Below, piece after piece: positions 1-8,325 of a stretch of DNA of 12,470 bases. The notes beneath the pieces were generated by a model. It was not told the DNA's origin and ran no database searches. It was given only the letters and a program-made list of their open reading frames with translations. The stretch covers positions 1 through 12,470 of the forward strand of contig JBGUER010000092.1 of NCBI GenBank assembly GCA_041821285.1, in the 5' to 3' direction. Every line of letters begins with the position of its first letter. The first letter of the stretch is position 1. The position numbers and the translations under genes are program-made. This DNA is from JAJBWD01 sp041821285 (GTDB taxonomy: Bacteria; Bacillota; Clostridia; Clostridiales; Clostridiaceae).

Positions 1-89
1 ACATCCTTTTGTATTTTATCTCCTCTATCTTTTACCTTATCTAAATATTCTAATCCTTCAGAAGTTCTATTTTCAATAATCCTAATCAT
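1..89 (-). CDS. hisD: Histidinol dehydrogenase, N-terminal fragment (cut by window edge)
   Basis: Only the first 29 codons are present, beginning MIRIIENRTSEGLEYLDKVK and running off the left end. HisD oxidises histidinol to histidine in two NAD-dependent steps at the end of the pathway. The MIRII start followed by a YLDKVKDRG segment resembles the N-terminus of clostridial HisD proteins, and hisZ-hisG-hisD is a common gene order. The catalytic part is outside the window, so the call rests on this short segment plus context. The ATG at 87-89 is preceded by a GGAGG/GAGG-rich ribosome site. It lies 32 nt downstream of the hisG stop with no terminator between them, so it is in the same operon. 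Confidence 0.75.
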   Translation of the reverse strand, partial: MIRIIENRTSEGLEYLDKVKDRGDKIQKD

Positions 90-121
90 ATTACCTCTCC
101 TCCTAATCTAAATTACATAAT

Positions 122-751
122 TTAATAATTTAATTTTTCAATTTTACCAATTATCTCATCTATTTTTTCCCTATTTATTTTCATACTAGCTTTATTTACT
201 ATAAGCCTTGCACTTATATCACATATTTTATCCACAACATTAAGTCCATTTTCTCTTAATGTGTCCCCAGTTTCAACTATATCTACTATAGCATCAGAAA
301 CTCCTAAAATAGGCGCTAATTCCACAGAGCCATTTATTTTAATAACTTCAACATCCTGACCTTTTTTATGAAAATACGCCTTTGCCACATTAGGATATTT
401 ACTAGCTATTTTTATCCTTCTATAGCCATTATCCATTTTAAAATTATTAGGTGCAGCTAGTGCAAATATGCATTTCCCTATATTCAAGTCAAGAACTTCA
501 TAAAATTCTTTATCTAGTTCCATAAGAACATCTTTCCCAACTATGCCCATATCACAAGCGCCACTATCAACATAGGTTAATACATCAAAAGCCTTAGCTA
601 ATATATATTCTACTCCATTTTCCTTATCCTCTAAAATTAGTTTTCTACCAATATTATGAAAACAACTAGGATTATATCCTATCCCTTCAAATATCTTTTC
701 TGCATCTTTTAGTAGCCTTCCTTTAGTTAATGCTATTCTTATAGGCTTCAT
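122..751 (-). CDS. hisG: ATP phosphoribosyltransferase, short catalytic subunit
   Basis: HisG joins ATP and PRPP to make phosphoribosyl-ATP, the committed first step of histidine synthesis, in the cytoplasm. The 209-residue length is that of the short HisG class, which lacks the C-terminal regulatory domain and works only with HisZ. Visible motifs are ALTKGRL near residues 7-13, MGIVGKDV near 68-75, and the PRPP-binding loop DIVETGDTLRENGL near 157-170. The start ATG (751) has GGAGG six bases upstream, and that site lies inside the end of hisZ. The two genes overlap by 29 nt, which suggests coupled translation of two subunits that must assemble together. HisD follows directly. Nothing appears truncated or altered. 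Confidence 0.96.
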   Translation of the reverse strand: MKPIRIALTKGRLLKDAEKIFEGIGYNPSCFHNIGRKLILEDKENGVEYILAKAFDVLTYVDSGACDMGIVGKDVLMELDKEFYEVLDLNIGKCIFALAAPNNFKMDNGYRRIKIASKYPNVAKAYFHKKGQDVEVIKINGSVELAPILGVSDAIVDIVETGDTLRENGLNVVDKICDISARLIVNKASMKINREKIDEIIGKIEKLNY

Positions 752-2000
752 AAATATCCTCCAAATCTATTATTATATCCTCTATATTTATAATTTTATA
801 TTCATTTCTCTTTAAGTCTGTTAACTTACATAAATCATTTTTCTCAAATTCAATTAAATAATCAGCATTTTCATTATGATTTTCTTCATCAAATAAACTA
901 ATCTCTGAAATTAAACCAATGTCTTTTATTTTCCCTGATAGTTTATATGCTTCTTTATAATAACCTTTATCTAATATTACTACTCTAATTATTTCATCTA
1001 AATATTTGCCTTGTTTTTTATCTAGAGCCTGTACTATAGAGTCTACATTTATTCCAAAACCTATTGCTTTAAGGTCTCTTCCAAAATCAGATACTAAATT
1101 ATCATATCTTCCACCACTTAATATTTCTGAGCCTACTTCTTTTGTATATCCCTTAAATATAATTCCGGTATAATAATTTATTTCTTGAATCATCCCAAGG
1201 TCTATTGAAATATAAGACGCCAGCCCAATATCTTCTATAACCTTATATATATCTTCTATATCATCTAGTGCTTTTAATGATTTTTTATTTTTTATCATAG
1301 ATCTTGCTTTATCTAGTATCTCTAAACCACCATACATTTTAGGAATTTCCTTTAATAAATAAGAAATATCTTCCCCTATGCAATCTATATTATCCCTCGC
1401 AAAATTTTTAATAGCTGCAAAATTTTTATTTTCTATATTAAGTTTCAATTCTACTTTCTTATCTTCATCAAGCTTTGTATCTTCCAAAATTCCTATCAAA
1501 AAATTAACTTCTCCTATCTCTATTTCGAAATCTTTTATATCTATAGCAATTAAAGCATTTATAGCAGTAATTAAAACTTCTATGTCTGATTTTTTAGAAC
1601 CCACCCCAATGACTTCTATGCCCGATTGAGTTATTTCACTTATTTTACCATTCCAACTTTCATTTGTTTTATAAATATTTCCGTTATAACATAATTTTAA
1701 TGGCAACTTAAAATTTTCAAGTTTCGTTCCTGCTATTCTTGCTATTGGCGTAGTCATATCTGGTCTTAAAACTAAAATCCTACCTAAATTATCAAAAAAT
1801 TTAAACATTGTTTCTTGAGAATAAGAATTAAATCTACCTTGAAATACATCATAAAACTCAAAAGTTGGAGATATAAGCTCATGATATCCTGATTTTTTAT
1901 AAAATTTTCTAAGTTTCATTTCTATATTAGTCTTTCTTCTACAATCTTCAAATAATATATCTGTAACTCCCTCAGGAAGATATCTTTTAAATTTGTTCAT
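723..2000 (-). CDS. hisZ: ATP phosphoribosyltransferase regulatory subunit (HisRS-like)
   Basis: HisZ is a catalytically inactive paralogue of histidyl-tRNA synthetase. It binds short HisG and is needed for its activity and for histidine feedback. The 425-residue protein begins MNKFKRYLPEGVTDILFED and keeps the class II synthetase core: motif 2-like RPDMTTPIAR near residues 79-88, YYTG near 276-279, and motif 3-like GGRYDNL near 296-302. It has no obvious anticodon-binding domain, and the short-HisG partner next door settles HisZ against a true HisS. I chose the ATG at 2000 because GGAGGTG lies five bases before it. A reading frame open nine codons further upstream has no such site. It is the first gene of the his operon, behind the promoter at 2056-2082. 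Confidence 0.94.
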   Translation of the reverse strand: MNKFKRYLPEGVTDILFEDCRRKTNIEMKLRKFYKKSGYHELISPTFEFYDVFQGRFNSYSQETMFKFFDNLGRILVLRPDMTTPIARIAGTKLENFKLPLKLCYNGNIYKTNESWNGKISEITQSGIEVIGVGSKKSDIEVLITAINALIAIDIKDFEIEIGEVNFLIGILEDTKLDEDKKVELKLNIENKNFAAIKNFARDNIDCIGEDISYLLKEIPKMYGGLEILDKARSMIKNKKSLKALDDIEDIYKVIEDIGLASYISIDLGMIQEINYYTGIIFKGYTKEVGSEILSGGRYDNLVSDFGRDLKAIGFGINVDSIVQALDKKQGKYLDEIIRVVILDKGYYKEAYKLSGKIKDIGLISEISLFDEENHNENADYLIEFEKNDLCKLTDLKRNEYKIINIEDIIIDLEDIYEAYKNSIN

Positions 2001-2055
2001 ATTGCACCTCCGAATTTGCTTTATCACGCTAAATCATTAAAGCATTTATTGTTAT

Positions 2056-2082
2056 ATTATATCATTCTATTATTTTTGTCAA
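2056..2082 (-). promoter_or_regulatory. Sigma-A-type promoter of the his operon
   Basis: On the minus strand, TTGACA (2082-2077) is followed after 15 bases by TATAAT (2061-2056), which is preceded by TGA and so forms an extended -10 element. The 15-base spacer is short; reading TAATAT two bases on as the -10 gives 17. The start would be near 2049, giving an untranslated leader of about 48 nt. That leader holds one small hairpin, TGCTTTA (2044-2038) with TAAAGCA (2023-2017), with no T-run, so it is not a terminator. No T-box or leader peptide is visible. Confidence 0.75.
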
Positions 2083-2110
2083 TATGTAATACTATAATAT
2101 ATTTATAAAA

Positions 2111-2147
2111 AATCTGTGTAAACAATTATCATTAGTCTACACAGATT
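2111..2147 (-). terminator. Intrinsic terminator of the threonine operon
   Basis: Just downstream of the hom stop codon, AATCTGTGTAGAC (2147-2135) pairs with GTTTACACAGATT (2123-2111) as a 13-bp stem with one G-U pair and an 11-base loop. In the minus direction a T-rich run follows at once. It separates the thr operon from the his promoter some 30 bases further on. Confidence 0.9.
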
Positions 2148-2151
2148 CATA

Positions 2152-3441
2152 TTATTTAAAATTTTCTATTCTTATTATATTTGAAACTTTATTTATACTA
2201 TCTATCCTTTCTATTTCTTCTACTGATTTTCTTATATCTCTCTCAAAAGCCTCATGAGTCATAAAAACTATAGATACATTATTAAGCTGTTTAACCTCTT
2301 GAGTCATTTCTAAAATACTTATATTATTTTCTCCAAATATTTTAGTTATTTCTCCAAGCACACCAACCTTATCTTGTGAATTTATTCTTATATAGTACTC
2401 AGAAATATTTTCACCAGAATTTTGAATTTCTTTTGGTTTTAACTTATTTTCTGTTTCTATTTCAGATGATAATAAATTATTATTTCTCAAAATGGATATA
2501 ATATCTGAAACTACAGCACTTCCTGTTGGCAGGTCACCTGCTCCTCTACCATATAACATTAAATCCCCAACAGCATTTCCTTTTATAAATAGAGCATTAA
2601 AAGAGTCATTAACATTAGCTAATGGATGCTCTTTGGGAATCATTGTTGGATGAACTCTAAGTTCCAATTTACCTTCTTTTCTCTTACCAATAGCCAAGAA
2701 TTTTATTATATATCCAAATTTTTTAGCATAATCTATATCTACTTTCTTTATATTTGTTATTCCTTCTCTTAAAAAAGTATTTACATCAATTTTTTTACCA
2801 AAAGCAATGGAAGATATAATAGCTAGCTTATATGCCATATCATATCCTTCTACATCTGATGTAGGATCACTTTCTGCATATCCTAAATCTTGAGCTTCTT
2901 TAAGTGTATCTTCAAAATTACTTCCTTCGATAGTCATTTTACTTAATATAAAATTAGTTGTTCCATTTAATATCCCAACTAATTCTTCTATTCTATTTGC
3001 AGTTAAGCTCTCTTTTATTTCTCTTATTATTGGTATTCCTCCACCAACAGATGCTTCATAATTAAATATTATTTCTTCTTCTTCTGCAGTTTTAAATAAC
3101 TCTTCTCCAAGTGTTGCAATAACTAATTTATTGGCTGTAACAACATGTTTCTTCATTTTCATAGCTCTTAACATATATGAAAATGCTGGTTCCTCACCAC
3201 CCATAACTTCTACAACTATTTTTATAGTTTCATCATTTAATATTTCATCTATATCTGTAGTTAAAATTTTATTTGGAACATCTACCCCTCGTGCCTTATC
3301 CTTATCTCTAACTAATATCTTTGAAACAACTATTTCATACCCTGAATGTTTCATTATTTCTTTTTTATTAGTATTTATTATCTGCCAAACACCTCTGCCC
3401 ACATTACCAAGTCCTAAAAGTGCAATATTTACCTTTTCCAT
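2152..3441 (-). CDS. hom: Homoserine dehydrogenase with C-terminal ACT domain
   Basis: Hom reduces aspartate 4-semialdehyde to homoserine with NAD(P)H, the branch point to threonine and methionine. The 429-residue protein has the nucleotide-binding GLGNVG at residues 10-15, VTANK near 101-105, NGTTNF near 159-164, and the substrate and catalytic segment DPTSDVEGYDMAYK near 192-205. An ACT domain (about 349-425, including DKVGVLGEITKIFGE) is the usual site of threonine feedback in this family. It is a single-function enzyme, with no fused aspartokinase, and none lies in the window. The ATG at 3441 follows a GGGGTGAT ribosome site. It is the last gene of thrC-thrB-hom, 11 nt after thrB, and is followed by a strong terminator. 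Confidence 0.97.
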   Translation of the reverse strand: MEKVNIALLGLGNVGRGVWQIINTNKKEIMKHSGYEIVVSKILVRDKDKARGVDVPNKILTTDIDEILNDETIKIVVEVMGGEEPAFSYMLRAMKMKKHVVTANKLVIATLGEELFKTAEEEEIIFNYEASVGGGIPIIREIKESLTANRIEELVGILNGTTNFILSKMTIEGSNFEDTLKEAQDLGYAESDPTSDVEGYDMAYKLAIISSIAFGKKIDVNTFLREGITNIKKVDIDYAKKFGYIIKFLAIGKRKEGKLELRVHPTMIPKEHPLANVNDSFNALFIKGNAVGDLMLYGRGAGDLPTGSAVVSDIISILRNNNLLSSEIETENKLKPKEIQNSGENISEYYIRINSQDKVGVLGEITKIFGENNISILEMTQEVKQLNNVSIVFMTHEAFERDIRKSVEEIERIDSINKVSNIIRIENFK

Positions 3442-3452
3442 CTTATCACCCC

Positions 3453-4340
3453 TTATATATTCTCTACTATAACTCCATTTTTATCAATAGATAGTTCTAA
3501 AACATCATAATCAACATCAAAAGTTTTTAAATAAGATACTATATTATTTTCAAATTTATCATCTGAATTATCTACAATTGCCATCATAGTGGGTCCTGCA
3601 CCACTTAAATAAACTCCATAGGCATCTAAATTTAAAGCCTTATTACGAATATCATTGAAATTTCTAATAAGCTTTCCTCTATATGGTTCATGAAGCTTAT
3701 CTTGAAGTCCTAACCTTATTTTTTCAAAATCTCCGTTAATTAAACAAGATATTAAATATGATACCCTTCCTATATTATATACACCATCTTTATAATCTAT
3801 TTTTTCTGGAAGAACTTCTCTAGATTTTTTCGTAGATAACTGATAATTAGGTATAATAGCTAGAAATTTTAATCCATCTTTTATATTAATGTTTTGAGTA
3901 TAAACCTTATCATTTTCTATTAGCGATGCAGTCATTCCACCATATATAGCTGGTGCTACATTATCAGGATGCCCCTCTATTTTAGAACTTATATTAAATA
4001 TTTCATCTTGACATAGATTTAAATTTCCTAATTCATTTGCTATATAAACTCCTGCAACAATACAAGAAGCACTGCTTCCAAGACCTCTTGAAGTTGGTAT
4101 ATCGCAGCAAAACTTTATTTTAAGCCCTTTTATTTTTTTATTATATCTATTTAATACATTCATAGCTGTGGAATAAACTAAATTATCTTCATTATTATAT
4201 TCATCATCACAATTTTCAAGTACAAATCCCTGCTGAATCTCTTCTACATAAAAACTATTATATAAATTTAATGCAATCCCAAGACAATCAAAACCAGGAC
4301 CTAAATTAGCAGAAGTTCCAGGCACACTGATTTTTATCAT
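3453..4340 (-). CDS. thrB: Homoserine kinase (GHMP family)
   Basis: ThrB phosphorylates homoserine with ATP to give O-phosphohomoserine, the substrate of ThrC. The 295-residue size is normal for the family. The N-terminal PGTSANLGPGFD (residues 7-18), the GHMP ATP-binding glycine and serine loop IPTSRGLGSSAS (81-92), and the C-terminal LSGAGPTMMAI motif are all present. The start ATG overlaps the thrC stop by four bases (ATGA), and its ribosome site GGGAGG lies within the last codons of thrC. The two are therefore expected to be translationally coupled, with the product of one enzyme being the substrate of the other. Confidence 0.96.
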   Translation of the reverse strand: MIKISVPGTSANLGPGFDCLGIALNLYNSFYVEEIQQGFVLENCDDEYNNEDNLVYSTAMNVLNRYNKKIKGLKIKFCCDIPTSRGLGSSASCIVAGVYIANELGNLNLCQDEIFNISSKIEGHPDNVAPAIYGGMTASLIENDKVYTQNINIKDGLKFLAIIPNYQLSTKKSREVLPEKIDYKDGVYNIGRVSYLISCLINGDFEKIRLGLQDKLHEPYRGKLIRNFNDIRNKALNLDAYGVYLSGAGPTMMAIVDNSDDKFENNIVSYLKTFDVDYDVLELSIDKNGVIVENI

Positions 4341-5833
4341 TTTTTTCCTCCCGGTATATTCAAAAACTCTATTATACTCTCTCTCATATCTTGTTTTTCG
4401 TAAATTTTATTATGAATAATTTCTCTACTTTCTAAATTTTCTATTCCTTTTGGTATCTTTAATTTAGCTAAATCAGATAATTCATAAACTAGTTTAAAAT
4501 CATCTTTATCTAAAGCTTCTTTGTTTAATCTCTCAAATACACTTCTTGTAAATTTAAATGGACTAGCGGTAGATACTATTATAGTTTTATGATTATCTAA
4601 GCTATCTATTTTATATTTATTATAAGCTACATCAGCTACTGCAGTATGAGGGTCTAACACATAATTATATTTATTATAATTATTTTCTATACTATCTAAT
4701 ACTTCTTCTTCTTTTGCATAGTAAGCTTTAAAATCCTTTAATTTATCTTTAATATTATCTGAAACCTGATAATATCCTTCTTCACTTAATTTATTCATAA
4801 GAGAATTTACACAGTTTTCATCTTTAGATAATTGATATAAAAGTCTTTCTAAATTGCTAGATATTAAGATATCCATAGATGGTGAAATAGTTGTAATGAA
4901 TTCTCTTCTTTTGTCATATTTGCCACTATTTATAAAATCATATAGTACATTATTTTCATTAGAAGCACATATTAATTTATTTATAGGAAGTCCCATTTCT
5001 TTAGCATAAAAGGCAGCTAAAATATTCCCAAAATTTCCAGTAGGCACTACTACATTTATTTTTTCTCCTATTTCTACTTCTTTATTTTTCACTAAAGTTA
5101 AATAAGAATAAAAATAATAAACTATTTGTGGTACTAATCTACCAATATTTATAGAATTAGCTGAAGACAAAACATAACCATTTTCATTAAGTTTTATATT
5201 AAATTCTTTATCGTTAAATATTTCTTTAACTCCATTTTGTGCATCATCGAAATTTCCATTTATACCCAAAACGCAAGTATTTTCCCCTTTTGTTGTTACC
5301 ATTTGTCTTTTCTGAATTTCACTTACACCCTTTTGAGGGTAAAATACCATTATTTTTATATCTTCAACGTTAGAAAATCCTTCAAGTGCAGCCTTACCAG
5401 TATCTCCTGAAGTTGCCGTTAATATTACTATGTCTTTATTCATTTTACATTTTTCTGAGGATATTTTCATAAGATATGGAAGTATAGATAAAGCCATATC
5501 CTTAAAAGCTAGAGTTGGTCCATGAAATAATTCTAAAAAATATTTATCCCCCACTTTTCTAATGGGTGCAATCTCTTCATGTTCAAATTTTTCATCATAA
5601 GCCTTTCCTATACAATACTTAATTTCATCCTCTGTAAAATCATTTAAGAATTTACTTAAAACTTCATAAGCTAAATCTTTATAATCTAACCCGATTAATG
5701 AATCCAAATTATTAATTTTAGGAATGAAACTTGGAACATAAAGTCCTCCATCTTCTGCTATGCCTTTTAAAATTGCAGTAGAAGCATTAATGTAATTTTT
5801 ACTTCCCCTTGTACTCTTGTAGAAAAATTCCAT
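4337..5833 (-). CDS. thrC: Threonine synthase (PLP-dependent)
   Basis: ThrC turns O-phosphohomoserine into threonine and phosphate using pyridoxal phosphate. The 498-residue protein is of the long class that begins with a small N-terminal domain (MEFFYKSTRGSKNYINASTA). The PLP lysine is K111 in HGPTLAFKDMA (104-114), and the phosphate-binding loop TSGDTG is at 141-146. I chose the ATG at 5833, which has AAAGGAGG six bases before it. The frame stays open further upstream to a GTG at 5902, but that stretch is the leader terminator and T-box, not protein. It is the first gene of the thr operon and is controlled by the attenuator in front of it. Confidence 0.97.
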   Translation of the reverse strand: MEFFYKSTRGSKNYINASTAILKGIAEDGGLYVPSFIPKINNLDSLIGLDYKDLAYEVLSKFLNDFTEDEIKYCIGKAYDEKFEHEEIAPIRKVGDKYFLELFHGPTLAFKDMALSILPYLMKISSEKCKMNKDIVILTATSGDTGKAALEGFSNVEDIKIMVFYPQKGVSEIQKRQMVTTKGENTCVLGINGNFDDAQNGVKEIFNDKEFNIKLNENGYVLSSANSINIGRLVPQIVYYFYSYLTLVKNKEVEIGEKINVVVPTGNFGNILAAFYAKEMGLPINKLICASNENNVLYDFINSGKYDKRREFITTISPSMDILISSNLERLLYQLSKDENCVNSLMNKLSEEGYYQVSDNIKDKLKDFKAYYAKEEEVLDSIENNYNKYNYVLDPHTAVADVAYNKYKIDSLDNHKTIIVSTASPFKFTRSVFERLNKEALDKDDFKLVYELSDLAKLKIPKGIENLESREIIHNKIYEKQDMRESIIEFLNIPGGKK

Positions 5834-5977
5834 ATTATTCCTCCTTTTAAAAATAAAGCTCTCGTTCCTTAAGGAACGAGAGCATATCTCGCGATTCCAC
5901 ACAAATTGGTTTTAAACCCATTTTGAAAATTAACGCTTTACACGCCTTTCCCTAAAAAATCTCAGGCAAGTTTTTTA
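5834..5977 (-). promoter_or_regulatory. T-box-like transcription attenuator leader of thrC-thrB-hom
   Basis: The leader RNA is about 144 nt from the predicted start to the thrC ATG. It contains GTGTGGAATCGCG (5902-5890), which agrees at 11 of 13 positions with the T-box consensus GGGTGGNACCGCG. This is followed by an intrinsic terminator. An alternative antiterminator can form: GGAA (5898-5895) with TTCC (5876-5873), and CGAGA (5891-5887) with TCTCG (5881-5877). A hairpin just upstream, CAAAATGG (5925-5918) with CCAATTTG (5909-5902), sits where T-boxes have stem III. I cannot recognise a stem I with a specifier loop. There is no Thr-rich leader peptide. A T-box sensing uncharged tRNA-Thr is the likeliest reading, inferred from the genes behind it. 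Confidence 0.6.
5858..5883 (-). terminator. Leader terminator of the thr attenuator
   Basis: GCTCTCGTTCC (5883-5873) pairs perfectly with GGAACGAGAGC (5868-5858) around a TTAA loop, an 11-bp stem. In the minus direction it is followed by TTTATTTTT and then, within a few bases, the thrC ribosome site. The 5' arm is also the partner for the alternative antiterminator, so the hairpin is conditional rather than the end of an upstream gene. Confidence 0.9.
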
Positions 5978-5983
5978 TTTAAT

Positions 5984-6012
5984 ATGATACAATTAATATT
6001 TTTAATTGTCAA
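5984..6012 (-). promoter_or_regulatory. Sigma-A-type promoter of the thr operon
   Basis: On the minus strand, TTGACA (6012-6007), a 17-base spacer, and TATCAT (5989-5984) place transcription start near 5977. A perfect 11-bp direct repeat lies 19-48 bases upstream of the -35. The promoter lies within the 223-base gap after the gldG-like gene. I see no good terminator between that gene and this promoter. Confidence 0.82.
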
Positions 6013-6056
6013 GAATATTATTTAAATTAAATCATATTTATCTTCTTCCATCATAT

Positions 6057-7448
6057 TTATAAATTTCTTCTTCTTGTCCATACAATAATTCCTACAATTA
6101 TAACACCTAGCGGTATTATAATAAGAAATAAAAATGAAAATATATTGGTTTGATTATCATTCATATTTAAATAACTCTTACTTACTTGTTTTGATTTTAT
6201 ATATACTGCATCATCTTTATCTTGAGTCCAATTTAAACAATTCATTAAAAAATCTAAATTTCCAATATTATTATATGTTATTAAATTATCTGACAAAAAT
6301 TGTGAAGAAGATAAAATAACCACTTTTGAATTATAATCCAAATTTTCTACTGAAACTGCAATATTAAAAGGCCCTATTTTATCTTCTTCTGCTCTATTAT
6401 AATCTTGAGAAATTAAGCTTTCTTTTGACCAGGATTTATCCGAAGTAGTTAATAAGGGATGTATAACTAAAGTGTCTTTTTTTTCTCCAATATCTTCTAT
6501 TGGTTCTGCAATAGGAAATATTATAGGTAAGTCTTTATTAATTAAAGATTTAAGTATAGATTCATTTTGCATATTAGGAAGCAAATACAATGAGTTACTA
6601 ACATAATTAATAGTATTTCCTTCTACTATTAATGAATTATTCAAACAAACTCCAAAAGTGTTAAATAGCTCATTAAAATTTGAAAGGGGCTCATTTAAAG
6701 CATCCATTATAAAAATCATCCTACCACCTTCCATTAAATATTCCTCAATTTTCCTACATACCTCTTTTTCTAAATCTTCTTTAGGCGATAATATTAAAAG
6801 AAGACTGTTCTCTTCCTTGTTTATATTTTGTTTTGATAAATTTATATTTTCTACTTTATAATTACTATTTTCTAAATAAGACGTAATAGTACTAGATAAT
6901 TTGTCTTCGTTTTCCCCTTGAAGCTGATATATTTTATATTCTTCCTCGCTTATTAAATTTAATATTGCAAGACTTATGCTAGATTCAATATCATATGATG
7001 TTATTTGATTTGTAGTATAATCATAATCGACTAACTCACTTGGTTTTATAATCTTATAATTTTCACCATCATCTAATATTATAGTTCCGCTATCTAACGT
7101 TCCTTGATACTTAGTTTTTAATTCAGGATGATACTCAGTATCTAGATACTTTATTTCTATATTATCTGACAATTTATCATATCGATTTAGTATTTCTTTT
7201 ATACCTCTATCTTCATTACCTACTTTATATAATGCAATAATACTTATTTTTTTTTCTAAATTGTCTATAATATTTTCACTATCCTCAGTAAGTGAAAATA
7301 ATTGATTCTTAGTTAAATCAATTTTTACGTTAACCTTAAAGCAAATTAGATTTAAAACTACTAGCAAAGATAAAATGAATAAAATATTCATAGGCGAAAA
7401 ACCACTATATGTACATTTTTTATTTTTAAACATTTTTTTTATTTTCAT
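6057..7448 (-). CDS. GldG-like auxiliary protein of an ABC exporter
   Basis: The 463-residue protein has one membrane segment near the N-terminus (about residues 20-38), a large domain of about 400 residues, and one membrane segment at the very end (about 433-457) followed by a positive WTRRRNL tail. That layout, with the early VNVKIDLTKNQLFSLT segment, matches the GldG/ABC-type auxiliary family, whose large domain lies outside the membrane. It is the third gene of an ATPase-permease-auxiliary operon, 13 nt after the permease. The role is export or an envelope function with unknown substrate; gliding is not implied outside Bacteroidetes. An AAGGGG ribosome site fits either the ATG at 7448 or a GTG one codon earlier at 7451. 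I took the ATG. Confidence 0.82.
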   Translation of the reverse strand: MKIKKMFKNKKCTYSGFSPMNILFILSLLVVLNLICFKVNVKIDLTKNQLFSLTEDSENIIDNLEKKISIIALYKVGNEDRGIKEILNRYDKLSDNIEIKYLDTEYHPELKTKYQGTLDSGTIILDDGENYKIIKPSELVDYDYTTNQITSYDIESSISLAILNLISEEEYKIYQLQGENEDKLSSTITSYLENSNYKVENINLSKQNINKEENSLLLILSPKEDLEKEVCRKIEEYLMEGGRMIFIMDALNEPLSNFNELFNTFGVCLNNSLIVEGNTINYVSNSLYLLPNMQNESILKSLINKDLPIIFPIAEPIEDIGEKKDTLVIHPLLTTSDKSWSKESLISQDYNRAEEDKIGPFNIAVSVENLDYNSKVVILSSSQFLSDNLITYNNIGNLDFLMNCLNWTQDKDDAVYIKSKQVSKSYLNMNDNQTNIFSFLFLIIIPLGVIIVGIIVWTRRRNL

Positions 7449-7461
7449 CACCCAAGTCCCC

Positions 7462-8325
7462 TTATCTGCATATTCTTCTTTCCATAATACGTACAGTTAA
7501 AAGAAGCATTATAAATGTAAATGATAAATAATATACTATTGAATCCAAACTTATAATTCCCATATTAAAAAGGTTGAATCTTTCAAACAGTGAAAAATAC
7601 CGAAAAAACTTTGCTATAAATCCTATAAATATATCAAATTTAACTAAACTTAATATAGTTATTAAAATAGCGTTTAGTGATGCTATTAATAATACTAAAT
7701 ATGAATTTTTTAAAATATAATAAAGTAGCAAACAAATTACCCCTAATAATATAATAGAAAAAATAAGTCCTGCTTTAGCTGAGTTTGGAATATTCTTAAT
7801 AATCCAATCGGAAATCCAAATTATAAGTAAAATACCAATTGTGGCTCCAGCAGCAATCATTTGATTTTCAGTTAAAGATGAAATGAAAATACCTATAGAT
7901 ATTAATGATATACCTAATAAAAATACTCCAATATACCCAGAAAAAATTTCACCAATTAAAATACTGCTATAAATATTCAATACAATTGGATATACTAGTG
8001 TAATGATCAAAGTTATAAAATACACAATAATAGCCGCTAAAAATTTACCAAATACTATATCCGAAACGTTTATAGAATAAGTTAATAATAATTGTTCTGT
8101 TTTATTCTTTCTCTCTTCACTTAATATTCCCATAGTAAGTATAGGTACTGCTATTATAAAAATAAAAATGATATTATACAATACACTATTATAATCGTTA
8201 CTACCTTGAATTATATTGGAAAGCACAAAGAAAATCCCCGAAACAAGTATAAATAGTGTAATAAATATATATCCTGTTAATGTAGTAAAATAATTTCTAA
8301 TTTCTTTTTTTAATATTGCTATCAA
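7462..8325 (-). CDS. ABC-2-type permease, GldF-like
   Basis: The 287-residue protein is almost entirely hydrophobic, with about six membrane segments. It begins MIAILKKEIRNYFTTLTGYI, the usual opening of the GldF/ABC-2 permease family, and has the conserved cytoplasmic loop ILSEERKNKTEQLLLT after the second segment. It would form the membrane channel for the ATPase encoded just upstream. The start codon is TTG at 8325, overlapping the ATPase stop (TTGA). The next in-frame Met comes too late, after the second membrane segment, so TTG is the supportable start. No strong Shine-Dalgarno sequence is close, so translation probably relies on coupling to the upstream gene. Confidence 0.88.
   Translation of the reverse strand: MIAILKKEIRNYFTTLTGYIFITLFILVSGIFFVLSNIIQGSNDYNSVLYNIIFIFIIAVPILTMGILSEERKNKTEQLLLTYSINVSDIVFGKFLAAIIVYFITLIITLVYPIVLNIYSSILIGEIFSGYIGVFLLGISLISIGIFISSLTENQMIAAGATIGILLIIWISDWIIKNIPNSAKAGLIFSIILLGVICLLLYYILKNSYLVLLIASLNAILITILSLVKFDIFIGFIAKFFRYFSLFERFNLFNMGIISLDSIVYYLSFTFIMLLLTVRIMERRICR

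Noticed and set aside
5834..5902. Upstream extension of thrC to a GTG at 5902, adding 23 residues
   Set aside because: That stretch is the T-box and terminator hairpin, and a strong ribosome site marks the ATG at 5833.
5854..5928. Possible 24-codon leader peptide beginning ATGGGTTTAAAACCA
   Set aside because: It has no good ribosome site and no run of Thr, Ile or Met codons, so it does not look like a ribosome-stalling attenuator.
5941..5970. CTGAGA and TAGGGAA in the thr leader resemble pieces of the TPP riboswitch
   Set aside because: The two pieces are only a few bases apart, in a small imperfect hairpin. The second TPP helix region is missing, and the downstream genes are for threonine, with a T-box match nearby.
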